A stretch of 33,242 bases of DNA from Clostridiaceae bacterium (GTDB lineage Bacteria > Bacillota > Clostridia > DSM-8532). Shown here piece after piece: positions 8,161 through 16,237 of the stretch. Location of the stretch: positions 1 through 33,242 of the forward strand of contig JAAYAD010000001.1 of NCBI GenBank assembly GCA_012719545.1. Direction: 5' to 3'. A model generated the notes under the pieces. The model did not search any database and was not told the origin of the DNA. It worked only from the letters and a program-made list of their open reading frames with translations. A program made the position numbers and the translations under genes. Positions within the stretch are counted from its first letter, which is position 1. Every line of letters begins with the position of its first letter.

Positions 8161-8958
8161 ATGAGTGCATTTTTTGAAGTTTCCAGAGAGCAGGACAAGC
8201 AAATATCTTTGGAATTAAAGTATAATGACAGCTGTCATCCCCATTTTCACTCCAATATAGAGATTGTCTATGTTATTGACGGTGAAATTGACATAAATAT
8301 CAACGGACATAATAAGACATTGAAAAAAGGCTGGATTTCAATAGCCAACAGCTATGACATTCATGCATACACAAATGCTGTTAACTCCAGATCTTTTGTT
8401 ATGATAATCCCCATGGAGTTGGTGGGCGGATATACGGCAATGCTTCGTTCCAAGGTTTTCTCAACTCCCTTTGTGGAAGCCTCTGAGGAAACAAAGCTGA
8501 TTTATCCTATTCTTATGCAGCTTCATAACTCAAAGGGTTATGGGTTTGAGTTAATCAGCAAAGGTTGTGCTTACTACATTTTAGGTATACTGATGAACTG
8601 TATCGAACTTATTGAAAAGCCCTCCGCTCCAAGTCTTGACCTGGCAAGAAAAATTCTTGTATATATGCAGGAAAATTATCTTAATCCCCTTACAATTGAT
8701 AATCTTGCAAGACATTTCGGCTATAACAAGGATTATTTATCCAGATTCTTTCACAATTACCTGCGCTGCGGTTTTAACAGCTACTTAAACGGTATTCGTT
8801 CCCGTCATGCTGTGCATTTGATGGAAAACGGCATGACAAATCTGACCGAAGTTGCCTTTGCCTCAGGCTTTAGCAGCTACAGAACCTTTAACAGGGCATT
8901 TAAGCAGTCATTCTTTATATCTCCCTCAGAATACAAGAAAAACCTTGCAGAAAAATAA
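8161..8958 (+). CDS. AraC-family regulator with cupin sensor
   Basis: A 265-aa transcription factor. The N-terminal cupin domain (about 15-85) contains CHPHFHSNIEIVYVIDGEID, the histidine-rich sugar-sensing strand pattern. The C-terminal AraC domain carries two HTH motifs: LTIDNLARHFGYNKDYLSRFF (177-197) and TEVAFASGFSSYRTFNRAF (229-247), ending in the family signature SPSEYKK. It is divergent from the oxidoreductase/isomerase operon with 153 nt between starts, so it is probably that operon's local activator and may self-regulate. The inducer is probably a sugar or keto-sugar, which is inference. Confidence 0.9.
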   Translation: MSAFFEVSREQDKQISLELKYNDSCHPHFHSNIEIVYVIDGEIDININGHNKTLKKGWISIANSYDIHAYTNAVNSRSFVMIIPMELVGGYTAMLRSKVFSTPFVEASEETKLIYPILMQLHNSKGYGFELISKGCAYYILGILMNCIELIEKPSAPSLDLARKILVYMQENYLNPLTIDNLARHFGYNKDYLSRFFHNYLRCGFNSYLNGIRSRHAVHLMENGMTNLTEVAFASGFSSYRTFNRAFKQSFFISPSEYKKNLAEK

Positions 8959-9325
8959 GCAGGTTATATTGCAATACCATACCTAATATTTAATTTTTCA
9001 TTTATCTTTTATCTTTAATAATATCTATCTCTTTAAATGCAACAAATAAGAATAAAGCAAAACATTTTTTTAATTTTATCCACAGATCATTTCACATATT
9101 GACAGATTGAGTGCCATTAGATGAATAAATACATCTCATATTTAAAAACATACATATAGGCATAACATAAGCTAATTAAAGGCAAAGGGACAAAAAGAGC
9201 TCCCGGTTTGTCCTGTATTTATATGTAAAGAAAATATAAAAACATACTAAGACTAACAAACTCGTATCACTATAGCCTGAATATTGATCTGCCATTTCCT
9301 AAGAATTCAGCGTCAGGAAGGAAAA
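8959..9325. other. AT-rich intergenic region after the AraC gene
   Basis: 367 bases with no supported gene or clear terminator. One 7-bp inverted repeat, GGACAAA / TTTGTCC (9188-9213), spans a 12-nt GC-richer centre, and the nearby AAAGGGACA (9184-9192) also occurs in the palindrome at 8044. Its role is unknown. Confidence 0.45.
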
Positions 9326-10180
9326 ATGAGAAAGAAGATATCACCAGTTAAGTTCATAGTTCATCTTGCAATTAGGTTTAGAAAAGATAATATCATGGCA
9401 TATGCCTATACCATGACCTATAGTTTACTGCTGTCTTTTTTCCCGTTTTTAATCTTTCTCATGACTCTTGTAGGCTATTCAGACCTGGATTCGTCACTTA
9501 TACTTCCGTCATTGGGAAGTTACCTGCCAGATGAAGTCTACACCCTTGTTTCAGAGATAGTAACCGAGGTTTTGGATCACCAGAGAAATGGACTTATGTC
9601 CTTTTCTGGGATATTTGCGGCATATGCTGCTTCTGGCGGCTTCAGATCCTTTATGGAAGCTTCCAACAGGATACTTGGTATTAAAGAAAGAAGAAACGTT
9701 ATCTTTAGATACATTTTGTCAGTTTTCTGGGTCATTCTTTTATCAATAGCCATTGTCTTTGCTCTGTTAAGTATAGTATTCGGGCAGCAAATACTGAATC
9801 TTTTATACAGGTATATCCCACATTCCATTGATCTGTTCCAGATCTACCGGATAATTGTACCTGAAATATTTATTTTTCTCCTATTTCTCTCCTTTTATAT
9901 GTTTGTTCCTGCCCAGAGAATATGTTTCCGGTGCGCAATTCCGGGGGCACTTCTTACAACCACCGCATGGATAATCTTTACCATGCTCTTTCAGATATAT
10001 GTCAACACATACGCAAATTACTCCAGGTTTTACGGTACACTTGGTGCTGTTATAATTCTTCTTTTATGGCTTCTTTTTACATCAGTAATAATGCTTTTAG
10101 GGTTGGAACTCAATGCAATTCTTCAGGAGCTGAATATTGTAAAAGCTCCGGGAAATAAGGATGAAACTGGCTCAGTATAA
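9326..10180 (+). CDS. YihY/BrkB-family integral membrane protein
   Basis: A 284-aa polytopic membrane protein. The start at 9326 (MRKKISPVK) is preceded by AGGAAGG at 6 nt; the longer reading frame to 9284 lacks such a site. The family hallmark region AYAYTMTYSLLLSFFPFLIFLMTL is visible near residue 25-48, followed by hydrophobic segments around 120-150, 170-195, 205-230 and 240-265, giving about six helices. The tail LLGLELNAILQEL is typical of the family. These proteins were once called RNase BN and their function is not settled. It is a single gene with no obvious partner. Confidence 0.88.
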   Translation: MRKKISPVKFIVHLAIRFRKDNIMAYAYTMTYSLLLSFFPFLIFLMTLVGYSDLDSSLILPSLGSYLPDEVYTLVSEIVTEVLDHQRNGLMSFSGIFAAYAASGGFRSFMEASNRILGIKERRNVIFRYILSVFWVILLSIAIVFALLSIVFGQQILNLLYRYIPHSIDLFQIYRIIVPEIFIFLLFLSFYMFVPAQRICFRCAIPGALLTTTAWIIFTMLFQIYVNTYANYSRFYGTLGAVIILLLWLLFTSVIMLLGLELNAILQELNIVKAPGNKDETGSV

Positions 10181-10354
10181 TATTTTTGAAATTATAAAAC
10201 ATATATGAAACACAAACTAATTCAATATTAACCCTAAATTCCCCACTAACAAAGCCAGGTTAAAAAATTTTGTTATTAGGTAGTATAAACAAATAATTAA
10301 TGATATAATTCAATTAGTTTAGCGTAAAACTTATATTTGGTATAGGGGGAATTA

Positions 10355-12565
10355 ATGGTGGTTAGAAAAAAAGCCAAGCTTCAATCAGAAGCTATTTTAA
10401 ATGAAACAGTAAAACCTGCTGCCCGTAAGAATGGTGATAAAACCAAAATCAAAAGTAGTCCCAAAAACCCGAAGGGTATTCTTACCAAGATGATAATCGG
10501 TTTTTTAATACCCATCCTCCTGATTATATTCCTGGGCAGCATATCATTTAAGAACGCATCCGAGACCCTAGCCGAAAACTATAAACAGTCTGCCACCGAA
10601 ACCATGGACGCCATTGGCTTGTATTTCAATCTCACATTGGAAAACATAGCAGCCAAATCTCTTGAAATTATAAATGATTCCAAAGTGGTTACATATTACA
10701 CAAAGAGCAATGGCTTGAAGGAAAATGAAAACTCAGTACTTTACAGGGATATAAAGTCATATCTGGTTGCTGCAAAATCAAGCATCCAGGGGATTGATGC
10801 AATACACATCTTTGGAGAAGGAGAAGCTGCCAAAGTAGGCGAATCCTCCAATTCTTCTGTTTCAGGCAAAACCGAGACCCAATATGATTATTACACGGTT
10901 ATGCCCCACTCTACTTCTGGTGAACTGGATAAAAACACTTACAATGAATTTATGGCTTCACCGGAAGGAAGCATGTGGGAAAACATCACAAGAAAAGACG
11001 CATGGATTGGAACTCACGATTTTCTTGACAAGAAGCTTGGCAAAGACAATTCATCCTATGCCGTCTCGTATATGAGAAAGCTCAGCAAAGGCAACGGATT
11101 TATTGTAATGGATGTTAAGCTTTCGGCCATAACAAGCATTCTTGAACGCATGAATTTAGGCGATGACAGCATCATAGCCTTTATAACCGGCGACGGAAGG
11201 GAAATTAAGGCCTCCCAAAGTGAAATATCATTTATTTCCTTCCCATTTTACGAAGAAGCAAAGCAAAGCGGCGAAAGCACAGGATTTAAGGAAGTGGAGC
11301 TTAACGGTGAACAGCATTACTTTACTTTCGCCAAAATAGGAAACACCGGGGCTGTTGTTTGCGGACTTATACCAAGGAATGCCGTTTTTGCCCAGGTGAA
11401 TAAAATCCGGAATATCACCTTCTTAGTGGTATTTATAGCTTCAATTCTTGCACTTTTGACCGGTGCCGTAATATCTACAAGTATTAACCGGGGAATCAAG
11501 AGAATATCCGGCTCATTATCCGCAGCGGCAAAAGGGGATCTCACCGTTGAGCTTAAAGTTAAGCGCAAGGATGAGTTTGGTTTATTGGCAGAAAACTTTA
11601 ATAATATGCTGGAAGGTATAAAGAAGCTTCTTATCCAGGCTGCAGAGATAGGCGCGAAGGTAAGAGATTCATCTGGAAATGTGGCTTCAAATTCAGAATC
11701 TATATTTGAATCAATGAAAAATATCTGCGCATCCATTGATGAAATCCAGAAGGGTACAACCCAGCAGGTTTCCGATACAGAGAGCTGTGTAATGCAGATG
11801 AACAGCCTCTCTGACCGGATAAGCCAGGTATATGACAGTGTTCAGAAAATAGGACATATTGCTGACAGTTCCCAGAACGTAATTAAAAGAGGAATTGTAA
11901 TAGTGGACGATCTTAACAATAAGACCAAAGCCACCACCGATATCACTAAAGTTGTAATCGAGGGAATTGAAGCCCTTGAAAAGCAGTCAAATTCTATATA
12001 CGGGATTATAAGCGTAATTAACGGCATTGCAGCCCAGACAAACCTGCTTTCCTTAAACGCCTCCATTGAGGCGGCAAGAGCCGGAGAGGCAGGCAAAGGC
12101 TTTGCAGTGGTAGCCGACGAAATCAGAAAGCTAGCGGAGCAATCCATGGGAGCAGTTAAGCAAATTAAAAGCATCATTGACAATATTCAGAGCATGACGG
12201 CAGCAACCGCCGCGTCGGCAAAGGAAGCAGAAACCAATGTAGCTCTGCAGATTGAGGCATTGGACAACACAATTCAGATTTTCAATGAAATCAGTACATA
12301 CGTTGAAAACCTTACAGAGGACCTTGGCAGGATAACCGAAGGCATAGAAGAAATAGAAAGAACCAAGCATGATACCCTTGAAGCAGTCCAGAATATTTCC
12401 TCCGTTACCCAGCAATCCGCTGCAGCCAGCGAAGAAGTAAACGCAACAGTAACAGAGCAGATGGATATCATAAGGAAAATGTCTGAGGAAGCTGTTGTCC
12501 TTGCCAATGACGCAAAGTCCCTTGAAGAATCAATCAGCAGGTTTAAGATTGAAGCACGCCTCTAA
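10355..12565 (+). CDS. Methyl-accepting chemotaxis protein
   Basis: A 736-aa transmembrane chemoreceptor. It has an unusual basic N-terminal cytoplasmic stretch (1-42), a first membrane helix (about 45-65), an extracellular sensor of about 285 residues of probable Cache type, a second helix (about 353-373), HAMP (about 374-427) and the cytoplasmic signalling coiled coil. The hairpin tip reads [26 protein letters not shown] around residues 575-592, where CheA/CheW bind. AGGGGG precedes the ATG. It lies upstream of the sugar-uptake operon on the same strand but separated by 314 nt and a strong promoter, so it is probably independent. It implies a motile organism; a sugar ligand is only a guess from position. 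Confidence 0.93.
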   Translation: MVVRKKAKLQSEAILNETVKPAARKNGDKTKIKSSPKNPKGILTKMIIGFLIPILLIIFLGSISFKNASETLAENYKQSATETMDAIGLYFNLTLENIAAKSLEIINDSKVVTYYTKSNGLKENENSVLYRDIKSYLVAAKSSIQGIDAIHIFGEGEAAKVGESSNSSVSGKTETQYDYYTVMPHSTSGELDKNTYNEFMASPEGSMWENITRKDAWIGTHDFLDKKLGKDNSSYAVSYMRKLSKGNGFIVMDVKLSAITSILERMNLGDDSIIAFITGDGREIKASQSEISFISFPFYEEAKQSGESTGFKEVELNGEQHYFTFAKIGNTGAVVCGLIPRNAVFAQVNKIRNITFLVVFIASILALLTGAVISTSINRGIKRISGSLSAAAKGDLTVELKVKRKDEFGLLAENFNNMLEGIKKLLIQAAEIGAKVRDSSGNVASNSESIFESMKNICASIDEIQKGTTQQVSDTESCVMQMNSLSDRISQVYDSVQKIGHIADSSQNVIKRGIVIVDDLNNKTKATTDITKVVIEGIEALEKQSNSIYGIISVINGIAAQTNLLSLNASIEAARAGEAGKGFAVVADEIRKLAEQSMGAVKQIKSIIDNIQSMTAATAASAKEAETNVALQIEALDNTIQIFNEISTYVENLTEDLGRITEGIEEIERTKHDTLEAVQNISSVTQQSAAASEEVNATVTEQMDIIRKMSEEAVVLANDAKSLEESISRFKIEARL

Positions 12566-12630
12566 AATAGACATGTTATTTCACCGGCTGACAGGACACA
12601 AGCCAATTTATATGATAATGCAAGTTATAA

Positions 12631-12670
12631 GCCATTTAAAGCTATTTAAAACCATTCAAAGACATTTAAA
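12631..12670 (+). repeat. Four tandem 10-bp repeats
   Basis: GCCATTTAAA, GCTATTTAAA, ACCATTCAAA and GACATTTAAA follow one another without gaps. The period is about one helical turn, so proteins or bends would be phased on one face. The array ends 67 nt upstream of the -35 element. Confidence 0.65.
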
Positions 12671-12737
12671 TTAATCAGTTAAAAAGAGGTTTTATGTTAA
12701 AAACGCACAAATGGACAGGTTAAAATATAAAATTCTA

Positions 12738-12767
12738 TTGACAAAAAAACTTGTCCGGTGGTAAAAT
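12738..12767 (+). promoter_or_regulatory. Sigma-A promoter of the sugar operon
   Basis: A perfect -35 TTGACA (12738-12743) is followed by an 18-nt spacer and TAAAAT (12762-12767). The LacI-type operator begins 3 nt downstream and would cover the start site. Confidence 0.75.
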
Positions 12768-12769
12768 AA

Positions 12770-12783
12770 GTTTAACGTTAAAT
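12770..12783. promoter_or_regulatory. LacI-type operator O1
   Basis: GTTTAACGTTAAAT contains the perfect 12-bp palindrome TTTAACGTTAAA with the central CG typical of LacI/GalR operators. It sits just downstream of the -10. Related sites flank the lacI gene promoter at 21800-21837. Confidence 0.7.
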
Positions 12784-12879
12784 TAATATAAAGTTGCTTG
12801 TGATTTTAAATGGAATTAGTAAATCTCACAAAGCAGCTTTGTAGTTTAACGCCCAACAACAAATAATGTAAAGGAAGGA

Positions 12880-14325
12880 ATGAAAGACATGAAAAGACCG
12901 TTAATTTTAGTCCTTTGCTTGATTATGGCAGTATCGCTGGCAGCATGCGGTCAAAAAACTCCTACTTCAACTGAAACTCCTACAACCAGTGCAACCCCCT
13001 CTGAAACACCCCAGCAAGAAGAGGAAGTTGTTTTGAAGCTTGGCATTTGGCCCGAGCCGACACTCACTGATGACATAGCAGTACATGAAGGCTATGTTGC
13101 AAGAATGAAGGAATTACATCCTAACGTAAAAGTTGTTCCTGCACATTACAAATATGCAACTGACACCTTTGTTTCAATGGCTGAAGCAGGAAACCTTCCC
13201 ACCATCTTTGAGACATGGTACACAGAACCTCAGAAACTCATTAAAGGTGACTTTGTTGCAGATATTACAGATCAGTTAGCTGCCCGTGGATGGGACAAAG
13301 CCATCAATCCTTCCATTCGTGAACTCCTTTCAAAAGACGGAAGAATCTACGGCATTCCTCGTGACGGATATGCCCTTGGTATAATGATGAACGTTGAACT
13401 TTTTGAAGAAGCCGGTCTTGTTGATGAAAACGGATATCCCATTTATCCTAAGACATGGCAGGAGCTTGCTGAAACCGCCAAGAAGATTAAGGACGCTACA
13501 GGTCAGGCTGGATTCTGCCTCCTTGCCAAGGATAACGCAGGCGGATGGCACTTCTCCAACATAGCCTGGAACTTTGGCGCTACCCTTACAATTGACAATG
13601 GCGACGGCACATTCACCGCAAACGTAAATTCCAAGGAAGCTATTGCAGCTATGGAATTTGTTAAGGATCTTAAGTGGAAATATGACGTTCTTACAGCAGA
13701 TCCCCTCAACGAAGACTGGGGAACAGGCTTCACCGCTCTGGGAACCGGTACAGCTGCAATGTATATGGCAGCTAACGACGCTGTAAATCAGCCTACCCAG
13801 GTTAACGGACTTCCTCTTGACAAGCTTGCAATGTGTGCTGTTCCTGCAGGACCTGGCGGACAGTACTCCCTCTCCGGCGGAACACCTTACATGTTTGCTA
13901 AGAACGCAACCCCTGCTGAAATCAACGCAGCTCTTGATTATCTTGAAATAATGGGTAAGGCACCTGTTGCTTCCGAAGCAGCTATTGCAGGTATGAAGGC
14001 AGATGCTGAGAACAAGGTAGCAAACGGCGTTCCCGTAATTCCTCGCTTCCCCTGCTGGATTGACCAGAAGGTATTGGATGCTGAAGCCAAGATTATAGAA
14101 GAGTACGGCAATGTCGATACTAAGTTATATGAGAGCTATTTCAAGGCTACACAGTCCGAAGGCAACCTCCGTATGGAAGAGCCCGGTTCTGCTCAGGACC
14201 TCTATGCCGAGCTCACAAAGGTTCTCCAGGCTGTTCTTACCGACAAGAACGCAGATGTTGCTGAACTTATGAACAAAGCCAACACCAACTATCAGACCAT
14301 ACTTGACACCATTTATAAGAAGTAA
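12880..14325 (+). CDS. Sugar ABC transporter substrate-binding lipoprotein (CUT1)
   Basis: A 481-aa extracellular solute-binding protein. The lipoprotein signal ends at LAAC (C23), followed by a Ser/Thr/Pro-rich linker and an acidic stretch (24-48) that tether the bilobed binding domain to the membrane. The fold signature matches family 1 solute-binding proteins (for example IYGIPRDGYALGIMMNVELFEEAG and GTGTAAMYMAAND). It delivers an oligosaccharide to the permeases encoded next. An alternative start at 12889 (MKRPLIL) gives a more standard signal peptide; AAGGAAGG serves either. First gene of the operon, under LacI-type control. Codon use is GC-richer than in neighbours, consistent with high expression. 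Confidence 0.93.
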   Translation: MKDMKRPLILVLCLIMAVSLAACGQKTPTSTETPTTSATPSETPQQEEEVVLKLGIWPEPTLTDDIAVHEGYVARMKELHPNVKVVPAHYKYATDTFVSMAEAGNLPTIFETWYTEPQKLIKGDFVADITDQLAARGWDKAINPSIRELLSKDGRIYGIPRDGYALGIMMNVELFEEAGLVDENGYPIYPKTWQELAETAKKIKDATGQAGFCLLAKDNAGGWHFSNIAWNFGATLTIDNGDGTFTANVNSKEAIAAMEFVKDLKWKYDVLTADPLNEDWGTGFTALGTGTAAMYMAANDAVNQPTQVNGLPLDKLAMCAVPAGPGGQYSLSGGTPYMFAKNATPAEINAALDYLEIMGKAPVASEAAIAGMKADAENKVANGVPVIPRFPCWIDQKVLDAEAKIIEEYGNVDTKLYESYFKATQSEGNLRMEEPGSAQDLYAELTKVLQAVLTDKNADVAELMNKANTNYQTILDTIYKK

Positions 14326-14358
14326 TAAACATACATATAAGCAACTGTGAATTATGAA

Positions 14359-14400
14359 TTAAAGCGGTGGGGTTATTAAAAATAGCCCCACTTGCTTTAA
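14359..14400 (+). other. Intra-operon stem-loop between binding protein and permease
   Basis: TTAAAGC..GTGGGGTTATT pairs with AATAGCCCCAC..GCTTTAA around a short AAA loop. No U-run follows, so it looks like an mRNA-stabilising or processing hairpin rather than a full terminator. Such elements let the binding protein be made in excess over the permeases. Confidence 0.6.
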
Positions 14401-14434
14401 AAAGCCGGAATGGCTATTAGGGGAGTGGCGTATT

Positions 14435-15340
14435 TTGAGAACAAAATCAATTAATCAATCCATAAGGCCAAATCTTGGAGCAAGAAGACAAGACCTTGTA
14501 AGCTGGCTAATAATGCTTCCGACAATAATATTGTTCGCATTCTTTGTATGGGAACCGCTGTTGGAAAGCATAAGGCTTTCACTCTACACTGCCAAGGGAG
14601 TCAGGCTCCAGGAATTTGTAGGGTTTGACAATTACATAAAGATATTTAAGCATCCCGACTTTTTGGCCGCATTCAAGAATACCATTGTTTATATTCTCTA
14701 TTCACTGGTTATTGGTTTCTTTGTTCCAATAATAATGGCCATATTGATAAGCGAAACAGTACACCTTAAGGGGCTTTTCCGGGTTGGCGTATATTTTCCC
14801 AATATGATGCCTGGAATGGCTACGGTAATGATGTGGGGATACTTTTTCAACCCGGGAAAAACAGGCGTATTAAATATCCTTCTGTCCAAAATAGGCATAG
14901 GGCCGCAAGTCTGGCTTAACAACCCCAAATGGACCATTCCACTCATTATCATAACTCTTACATGGAAAAGCGCTGGTTCTACTTCTTTGATATATATGGC
15001 TGAAATAAGCAGAATCAGCGAGGATTTGTATGAAGCAGCCACTATAGACGGAGCCGGAGTTTTCCACAGAATCAGATATATTATTCTCCCAAGTATTTTT
15101 TCACTTGGAAAGACCCTTTTGATTCTGCAGATTATATCAGTATTCCAGATTCTCTATGAACCATTGGTAATGACTAACGGCGGACCTAATAACGCAAGTA
15201 TTTCTCTTATGATGCTGGTTTACAACTATGCCTTCAGAGATTACAACTATCCCATGGGCGCAGCATTATCGGTACTCATATGCATTGTACTGGTTATCTT
15301 AAGCGGCGTTTATACAAAACTTACCAGGGAAAAAGACTAA
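14435..15340 (+). CDS. Sugar ABC transporter permease, MalF-like (CUT1)
   Basis: A 301-aa inner membrane permease with six predicted helices; the first is LIMLPTIILFAFFVWEPLL. The EAA loop that docks the ATPase reads EAATIDGAGVFHRIRYIILP (about 200-219). Translation starts at TTG: AGGGGAG lies about 9 nt upstream and no in-frame ATG occurs before residue 27. The partner permease is next. No ATPase gene is in the window, so a shared MsmK/UgpC-type ATPase is expected elsewhere. Confidence 0.92.
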   Translation: MRTKSINQSIRPNLGARRQDLVSWLIMLPTIILFAFFVWEPLLESIRLSLYTAKGVRLQEFVGFDNYIKIFKHPDFLAAFKNTIVYILYSLVIGFFVPIIMAILISETVHLKGLFRVGVYFPNMMPGMATVMMWGYFFNPGKTGVLNILLSKIGIGPQVWLNNPKWTIPLIIITLTWKSAGSTSLIYMAEISRISEDLYEAATIDGAGVFHRIRYIILPSIFSLGKTLLILQIISVFQILYEPLVMTNGGPNNASISLMMLVYNYAFRDYNYPMGAALSVLICIVLVILSGVYTKLTREKD

Positions 15341-15353
15341 GGGGGGGAAAAGG

Positions 15354-16232
15354 ATGTTTTTCAATAAATTTTTCACTAAAAAAGATGGTGCAATACGCGG
15401 CTTTGATATCAAATCTCTCCGCGTTAAGATTCTTATAATCGCAATAATGATAATATGTCTGGCTATCGTATTCTTTTGCCTTTTCCCTGCAATATGGATA
15501 TTTTTAGCGAGCTTTAAGGATATTAAGGAATTCAGAAGAGAGGTCACCATCTTCCCCTCAAAATATGATTTCGCAGTATTCAGGAAAACCTGGAACGATT
15601 TAAAGTTCATGAAATACTACATAAATTCACTTATACTGGTAGCAGGAAGCGTATTTTGCTCCATATTGTTCAATGGCCTTCTTGCATATGGCTTGGGAAT
15701 CTTAAAGCCAAAGGGGCATAAAGTTGTCACAGGCCTTGTTATGTGGAGCCTGTTGATTCCTGCAACAACAAGCGTTGTAGCCCTTTTTGTAAACATAAAC
15801 AGAATTGGTCTTAGCAAGTCCTTTATTCCTCTGTGGCTTGCCTATGGTGCAAACGCATTCTATGTTATTATCTTCAAGCAGTTTTTTGAAAGAATGCCCA
15901 AGGATTTGTTTGAGGCAGCAAGGCTCGATGGATGCAATTCGCTCCAGATATTTATAAAGATACTTCTCCCCTTATCAGGGCCTATTATAATGGTGGTTGC
16001 CATTTTTGCCACAACTGCCGCCTGGTCGGATTTCCTCCTTCCCTTCCTGGTACTTACCGGAACAGGAAAGGAAACCGTCATAACAGCAATATTCTCATTC
16101 AGAACCTCAAATGCTACCGATGTTGAAGTAATACGTGCAATTCTGTTTTCCATCATACCTCCAACAATACTGTTTATTATCTTCCAGAAGCGTATTACAG
16201 AAGGTGCAGCTACTGGCGCAATAAAGGAGTAA
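15354..16232 (+). CDS. Sugar ABC transporter permease, MalG-like (CUT1)
   Basis: A 292-aa inner membrane permease, the second half of the heterodimeric channel. It has a cytoplasmic N-terminus (about 1-28) and six helices. The EAA loop is FEAARLDGCNSLQIFIKILL (about 186-205). The C-terminus ITEGAATGAIKE is typical of MalG-like CUT1 permeases. It starts 14 nt after the first permease behind a G-rich ribosome site and ends 5 nt before the first GH65 gene, showing tight operon structure. Confidence 0.93.
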   Translation: MFFNKFFTKKDGAIRGFDIKSLRVKILIIAIMIICLAIVFFCLFPAIWIFLASFKDIKEFRREVTIFPSKYDFAVFRKTWNDLKFMKYYINSLILVAGSVFCSILFNGLLAYGLGILKPKGHKVVTGLVMWSLLIPATTSVVALFVNINRIGLSKSFIPLWLAYGANAFYVIIFKQFFERMPKDLFEAARLDGCNSLQIFIKILLPLSGPIIMVVAIFATTAAWSDFLLPFLVLTGTGKETVITAIFSFRTSNATDVEVIRAILFSIIPPTILFIIFQKRITEGAATGAIKE

Positions 16233-16237
16233 ATAAT

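Larger units (their letters stand above)
12566..12879 (+). promoter_or_regulatory. Regulatory region of the sugar-uptake/GH65 operon
   Basis: A 314-nt gene-free region. It contains four 10-bp repeats (12631-12670), a strong promoter (12738-12767), a palindromic operator (12770-12783) and a further half-site GTTTAACG (12844-12851) in the leader. Confidence 0.65.

Noticed and set aside
9188..9213. GGACAAA / TTTGTCC inverted repeat as a terminator or attachment site
   Set aside because: Only 7 bp with a 12-nt loop, no U-run, no integrase or duplicated flank nearby.
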